Of a stretch of 64,000 bases of DNA, positions 60,286-64,000 are shown one piece after another. The notes under the pieces are model-generated. The model was not told where the DNA came from and ran no database searches. It saw only the letters and a list, made by a program, of their open reading frames with translations. Origin of the DNA: Cyanobacteria bacterium UBA6984 (lineage in GTDB: Bacteria > Cyanobacteriota > Vampirovibrionia > Gastranaerophilales > Gastranaerophilaceae); assembly GCA_002450015.1 (NCBI GenBank), contig DJYG01000035.1, positions 1 to 64,000 on the forward strand. Direction: 5' to 3'. Numbering within the stretch: the first letter of the stretch is position 1; each line of letters starts with the position of its first letter. The position numbers and the translations under genes are program-made.

Positions 60286-61510
60286 CTTTTCCACCTGTTT
60301 TTGTAATTGCACTTGGCAAATGACGTTTAAATTTTTGTCCTCTGGTAAACTCTGAAGTATCTTCTTTTTTCAGATTGTTGTATCCTTTTTTAATTTCTTT
60401 TACTTCAGCTTTATATTCATGTTTTAGTTGTTTATGTTTTTCTTTAATAGCTTTTTTTTCGTCTTTTTTCTTTTGTTTTTCGTATTTTTCCGCCAATTTT
60501 GATTCTGCAATTGCACTTGCCGGATCCATAAAACCATCTTGAATTAATTTTAATCCAATAGTACTAACATTAACATTTTCTTGTGTCAAAGATTCCATTC
60601 TAACTTGCGTACCTTTGTAGTCAATACTCCAAGTTCCAAGACTTCGTGGCGGATTTCCAGTGTATGCATAAGCTGTTATTATAATTCTGTCTTGATTTTT
60701 TGCATCAAATCCCAGAGGATATATATCCCAACGAATATCTTTCATATCAAGATTTTTTGTTGTTCTCCAATAGTAACGAATAGCTTCTCTGACTTCAGTA
60801 AGTTTATAGTTCTTTTTTTCATTAAAATCATAAACAAGTACATTTGTCTGCCAAATCCCATCTTCAGCGCTTCCTATTTTTTCTTTAGCAACAACTTTTG
60901 ATAAATCAAGTGAAAAATCAATTGGTGTAATTGTTTTAAATAATCCCCATTCTATTATAGTTCTGTCTGTTGAAAATATCGGAACAGGGTTTCTTGCTGC
61001 AAAATTTGCCTTCATAACTTTTTCAACATCAGGCATTCCTTCTCTTAGCGGAACAACATAAACATCACCTTCCGTAGAATGATTTTTTGCATAATAAGAT
61101 ACAACAGGAACAACCATTATACTTGTGTTTGGTGCAATTAATCCGGGTAAAATATCTTGTCTGTCATATCTGGATTTTTTTCTGTCTATATTTAATTCAA
61201 CACTGCCGGGTGGATTATTGTATCGAATAAGTTTGTACTTAGGTTGAGGTACATATTTCATTTTACTATCCTCAACTTTTTTTATAAAGTCACCGTTGCC
61301 TGTTGATTTGTCCTTTGCTGCCGATTGTTTTTCGTATTCTTCAACCGTCATATATCCGGATTTAGGCATTAAGCTTTTTTTATAATTCTCTTTAGCTTCT
61401 TTTTCTTTTACTTTGCGTGTATAGTCCCATTCATTTGTATTTAGGGCATAGCAAGTCATTGTCCCTGTTATAGCGAACATTGTTAATGCTATAAATATCT
61501 TGCGAAACAT
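60269..61510 (-). CDS. exported protein of unknown function in a two-component operon
   Basis: This 413-residue protein has a signal peptide (basic start, FIALTMFAITGTMTCYA). A charged N-terminal region and a beta-rich central domain (residues 120-330) follow; the central domain includes WGLFKTITPIDFSLDLS and YYWRTTKNLDMKDIRWDIYPLG. A long Lys/Glu helix (350-390) comes next. Its ATG overlaps the stop of the response regulator (TAATG). It could be a sensed envelope protein or an output of the system. Family not recognised. Confidence 0.7.
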   Translation of the reverse strand: MFRKIFIALTMFAITGTMTCYALNTNEWDYTRKVKEKEAKENYKKSLMPKSGYMTVEEYEKQSAAKDKSTGNGDFIKKVEDSKMKYVPQPKYKLIRYNNPPGSVELNIDRKKSRYDRQDILPGLIAPNTSIMVVPVVSYYAKNHSTEGDVYVVPLREGMPDVEKVMKANFAARNPVPIFSTDRTIIEWGLFKTITPIDFSLDLSKVVAKEKIGSAEDGIWQTNVLVYDFNEKKNYKLTEVREAIRYYWRTTKNLDMKDIRWDIYPLGFDAKNQDRIIITAYAYTGNPPRSLGTWSIDYKGTQVRMESLTQENVNVSTIGLKLIQDGFMDPASAIAESKLAEKYEKQKKKDEKKAIKEKHKQLKHEYKAEVKEIKKGYNNLKKEDTSEFTRGQKFKRHLPSAITKTGGKATGFD

Positions 61511-62184
61511 TAAACTAAACCTTCTGTAAGCACTTTACCAACAGCTTGTGCGCGTGATGCTACACATAATTTTTGTAAAATGCTGTGAACGTGAGCTTTT
61601 GCTGTTGAAGTTGTAATAAATCTTTTTTCTGCAATTTGCGGATTAGAGAGTCCCTCAACAAGAAGTGCAAGAATATCCATTTCAGTTTCAGTAAGACCAT
61701 AAATATTTTTGCCTTCTTTATATTTAATTTCTCCTGTTGGAGCTGAATTTTGCCTATCTGTACGTTGAATATTTGATAAAACAATCCTTGCAATTTGTGG
61801 ATCAAGCCAACCTGTACCTTCTGAAACAGATTTTATGGCACGTTCCGTTTGTTCTGCATTTGCACCTTTCATAATATAACCGTTTGCACCTGCATCAAAT
61901 GCATCAAGAACATCATTTTCGCTATCTCTTGATGTAAACATTAAAATTTTAATTTCAGGATTGGTTTCTTTTATTCGTTTTGTTGCTTCTATTCCATCTA
62001 TTTCAGGTAAACCTATATCCATTAAAACTACATCAGGTAAAAGACTTTTAGCTTTATTTACTCCTTCAATACCGTTTTCAGCTTCACCAATTAAATCAAT
62101 ATCACCCATTTTTTCTAAAACAAGCGAAAGTCCCATTCTAACCATTAAATGATCTTCTACAATAAGTACCTTAATATTTGACAT
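61510..62184 (-). CDS. NarL/FixJ-type response regulator
   Basis: This 224-residue regulator has a receiver domain (VLIVEDHLMVRMGLS, phospho-Asp in DVVLMDIGLPEIDG, Lys near the end) and a C-terminal LuxR HTH (GLTETEMDILALLVEGLSNPQIAEK). Its ATG overlaps the stop of the kinase gene, so they are translated together. It likely acts as a transcription factor activated by that kinase. Confidence 0.95.
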   Translation of the reverse strand: MSNIKVLIVEDHLMVRMGLSLVLEKMGDIDLIGEAENGIEGVNKAKSLLPDVVLMDIGLPEIDGIEATKRIKETNPEIKILMFTSRDSENDVLDAFDAGANGYIMKGANAEQTERAIKSVSEGTGWLDPQIARIVLSNIQRTDRQNSAPTGEIKYKEGKNIYGLTETEMDILALLVEGLSNPQIAEKRFITTSTAKAHVHSILQKLCVASRAQAVGKVLTEGLV

Positions 62185-63752
62185 TATACTGTAAGCCTTT
62201 CTTTTATAGGTTTTGCAACAACATCAGTTAAAATAAAAGAAAATTCACTGCCTTTGTTAATTTTACTTTCTAACCAAATTTTTCCGCCGTGTGCTTCGAC
62301 AATTTGTCTTGATAAGTATAAACCCAATCCTGTTCCTGTTGAACGCTTTTTACTTGTTCCTTGGGAAAATCTCTTAAATAAATGAGGAATATCTTCTTTT
62401 GGAATTCCATTACCGGTATCTGATACTGAGAATAAGAAATCTCCGGCTTGTTCTTTTACTGTTACTTCTATTTTTCCACCAGGATTTGTATAATTTACAG
62501 CATTACCGCAAAGGTTTGCGATTACTCTGCCTATTTCTTGTCTGTCTGCGGTTATAATTAAATCTTTGTCAGGTTCAAAATTAACAGTAAATTCAATATT
62601 TTTCTTATCTGCAAGAGGTTTTAATTCTTCATATCTTTGCATAATAAGTTCTTTTGCATTGAAGTTGCTCTTAACCAGTTCAACTTTTCCTGCATCAAAT
62701 TTATATACGGTTAACAAACTGTTAACAAGACCTAAAAGTCCTTCGCTATTAGATTTCATTGTTGATAAAAGCATGTGTTGTCGTTCATTTAAGTTACCGA
62801 CAGTACCATCAAGGAAAAAGTCCAATGTTTGAATTGCCGCTGTAAGCGGAGTTCTCATATCATGAGTTAATGTTGCTATAAAATCATCTCTCAGTCGGTC
62901 AGTTTCTTTTTGTACGCTGACATCACGAATTACACCAACGAATTTATGTTCAGTATTTGCGCTATCTTCAGGTGAAATTAGTGCAAAGCTGACTTCTACC
63001 GGAATTTGTCTTTCTGTTAATGTATTTGCAATACTACAATCTCTAAGTACAGCTTCGCCATCTTCGATACATTCTTCGTATATTTGTGCTAAGTTTCCGC
63101 CAAACAATATATCAGAAAGTTTTGATGATAATAAATGAGATTCACTCAAACCTGATAGATTTTCTGTTGCAGGATTTGCTTGCTCTATGTTTCCGTTTTT
63201 ATCTGTAATTATAATACCGTCAGCGCAATATGTAATAATTCCTTTTAGTTTCGAGTGTGCTTGAACTAAATCTGCAGTTCTTTGAGCAACAAGTTCTTCA
63301 AGATTATGTGAATATTTTTCAAGTTCTTTTTTAGCGTCTTCAAGTTCGTTAATTTTTTCGTGTAATTTATCTATTAAACCGCTTCTTTCTATACCATTTT
63401 GGATTGTAATGATTAAATCGTCATTATCCCACGGTTTTTCAATATATTTATATAGTCCTATTTCGTTAATTGCTCTAATAGCATTTTCTTTGTCTGCATA
63501 TCCTGTAAGCAAAATTTTACTAACATCGGGATAAAGTTTCTTAGCTTCGGATAAAAATTCAAGCCCGTTCATTTCAGGCATTATAAAATCAGAAATGATT
63601 ATGTCAGGCTTATTTTGTTTTAAAAATTCAATCGCCTCTTTTGGGTTGTTAAACGGCACACAATTTGTGAACCCTTCAAGTTTAAGAAGGGTTTTAAATG
63701 CCGATGTAACCATTTTTTCGTCATCAACGACAACTATCAATCCACTTTTCAT
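62184..63752 (-). CDS. hybrid sensor histidine kinase (REC-PAS-HisKA-HATPase)
   Basis: This 522-residue soluble protein has an N-terminal receiver (VVDDEKMVTSAF, phospho-Asp in DIIISDFIMPEMNG) and a coiled-coil linker near residues 130-160. A PAS domain (CADGIIITDKNGNIEQANP), a HisKA dimerisation helix with the H-box FIATLTHDMRTPLT, and an ATPase with NLCGNAVNYT, VSDTGNGIP and GTGLGLYLSRQ follow. It has no membrane segment. TATTAT lies 6 nt before the ATG, with TTGGCA 17 nt further up. Confidence 0.95.
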   Translation of the reverse strand: MKSGLIVVVDDEKMVTSAFKTLLKLEGFTNCVPFNNPKEAIEFLKQNKPDIIISDFIMPEMNGLEFLSEAKKLYPDVSKILLTGYADKENAIRAINEIGLYKYIEKPWDNDDLIITIQNGIERSGLIDKLHEKINELEDAKKELEKYSHNLEELVAQRTADLVQAHSKLKGIITYCADGIIITDKNGNIEQANPATENLSGLSESHLLSSKLSDILFGGNLAQIYEECIEDGEAVLRDCSIANTLTERQIPVEVSFALISPEDSANTEHKFVGVIRDVSVQKETDRLRDDFIATLTHDMRTPLTAAIQTLDFFLDGTVGNLNERQHMLLSTMKSNSEGLLGLVNSLLTVYKFDAGKVELVKSNFNAKELIMQRYEELKPLADKKNIEFTVNFEPDKDLIITADRQEIGRVIANLCGNAVNYTNPGGKIEVTVKEQAGDFLFSVSDTGNGIPKEDIPHLFKRFSQGTSKKRSTGTGLGLYLSRQIVEAHGGKIWLESKINKGSEFSFILTDVVAKPIKERLTV

Positions 63753-63758
63753 AGCAAC

Positions 63759-63787
63759 ATAATACTCTATTTTTCTTTGTGTGCCAA
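63759..63787 (-). promoter_or_regulatory. promoter of the two-component operon
   Basis: On the minus strand: TTGGCA (63787-63782), 17 nt, TATTAT (63764-63759), then 6 nt to the ATG at 63752. Confidence 0.75.
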
Positions 63788-63831
63788 ATTCTTAACAAAC
63801 TTTAAAAATAACAAAAATCAAAATTTAGGAA

Positions 63832-64000
63832 TTACTCGTCTATCAGTGTAAATTTGTCACCCAGCTTATCTTCCATAAGTTTGATAAATTCAGAAGGTTT
63901 CATTCCTAATGCTTCAGCAATTTTCCATAATGTGATAACTTTGCAATCAACAACACCGTTTTCTATTCGATTTAAATTCCCATTTCCTATATCAAATTCA
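63832..64000 (-). CDS. Xre-family regulator, 3' part only
   Basis: A partial gene running off the right edge. The visible 55 residues contain GNLNRIENGVVDCKVITLWK and IAEALGMKPSEF, the second half of a Cro/CI helix-turn-helix, and end at TAA (63832-63834). Confidence 0.85.
   Translation of the reverse strand, partial: EFDIGNGNLNRIENGVVDCKVITLWKIAEALGMKPSEFIKLMEDKLGDKFTLIDE

Overview
The window is AT-rich (by eye about 30% G+C) and bacterial. Its mix of genes suggests an uncultured gut member of the non-photosynthetic cyanobacterial sister lineage (Melainabacteria/Vampirovibrionia, Gastranaerophilales-like). The signs are several type IV prepilin-like genes sharing one N-terminal motif, many short intergenic repeats, and a set of small coiled-coil proteins of a kind I associate with that group. 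The taxonomy is an inference, not a sequence match.

Layout. 1-606: repeats and a 5'-truncated pilin. 628-5853: an acyl-CoA ligase, then a four-gene cluster of unrecognised proteins, two of which have conserved helical ends like filament subunits. 5950-18549: housekeeping genes (yajQ, nanE and ROK kinase, UbiA-type prenyltransferase, M16 peptidase, rpsU, rpmH-rnpA, proC, aspS, tyrS, cysE). 18871-19602: a gene-free repeat zone with a 150-bp MITE-like element and REP-like palindromes. 19603-32522: pilins, wecB, trmFO, pgeF, a GH38 mannosidase, folK, infC (AUA start) and tRNA-Phe, plus a tiny hydrophobic peptide with a structured leader and a structured non-coding RNA candidate. 32944-35959: a nucleotidyltransferase, a MarR-cupin pair and an orphan FlhA/SctV cytoplasmic domain. 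About 35983-50827: a compact podovirus-like prophage transcribed right to left (terminase, portal, MuF, scaffold, coat, adaptor, stopper, holin-like protein, amidase) with no integrase or receptor-binding gene visible. 50963-64000: a methyltransferase, radical SAM protein, RimI-like GNAT, BioY, two more pilins, an LD-carboxypeptidase, dnaX and a two-component system.

Most notable signals. (1) The prophage carries polymorphic-toxin-like cassettes: a MuF protein with a toxin-like tail followed by a Cys-rich putative immunity protein, and a tandem, partly decayed array of DUF6973-like genes interleaved with opposite-strand four-helix membrane proteins. (2) At least twelve genes have a TATAAT-like box exactly 6 nt before the start codon and no convincing Shine-Dalgarno, so leaderless transcription looks common. 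(3) The 2600-5853 cluster and the orphan SctV-like domain may belong to an undescribed export or filament system.
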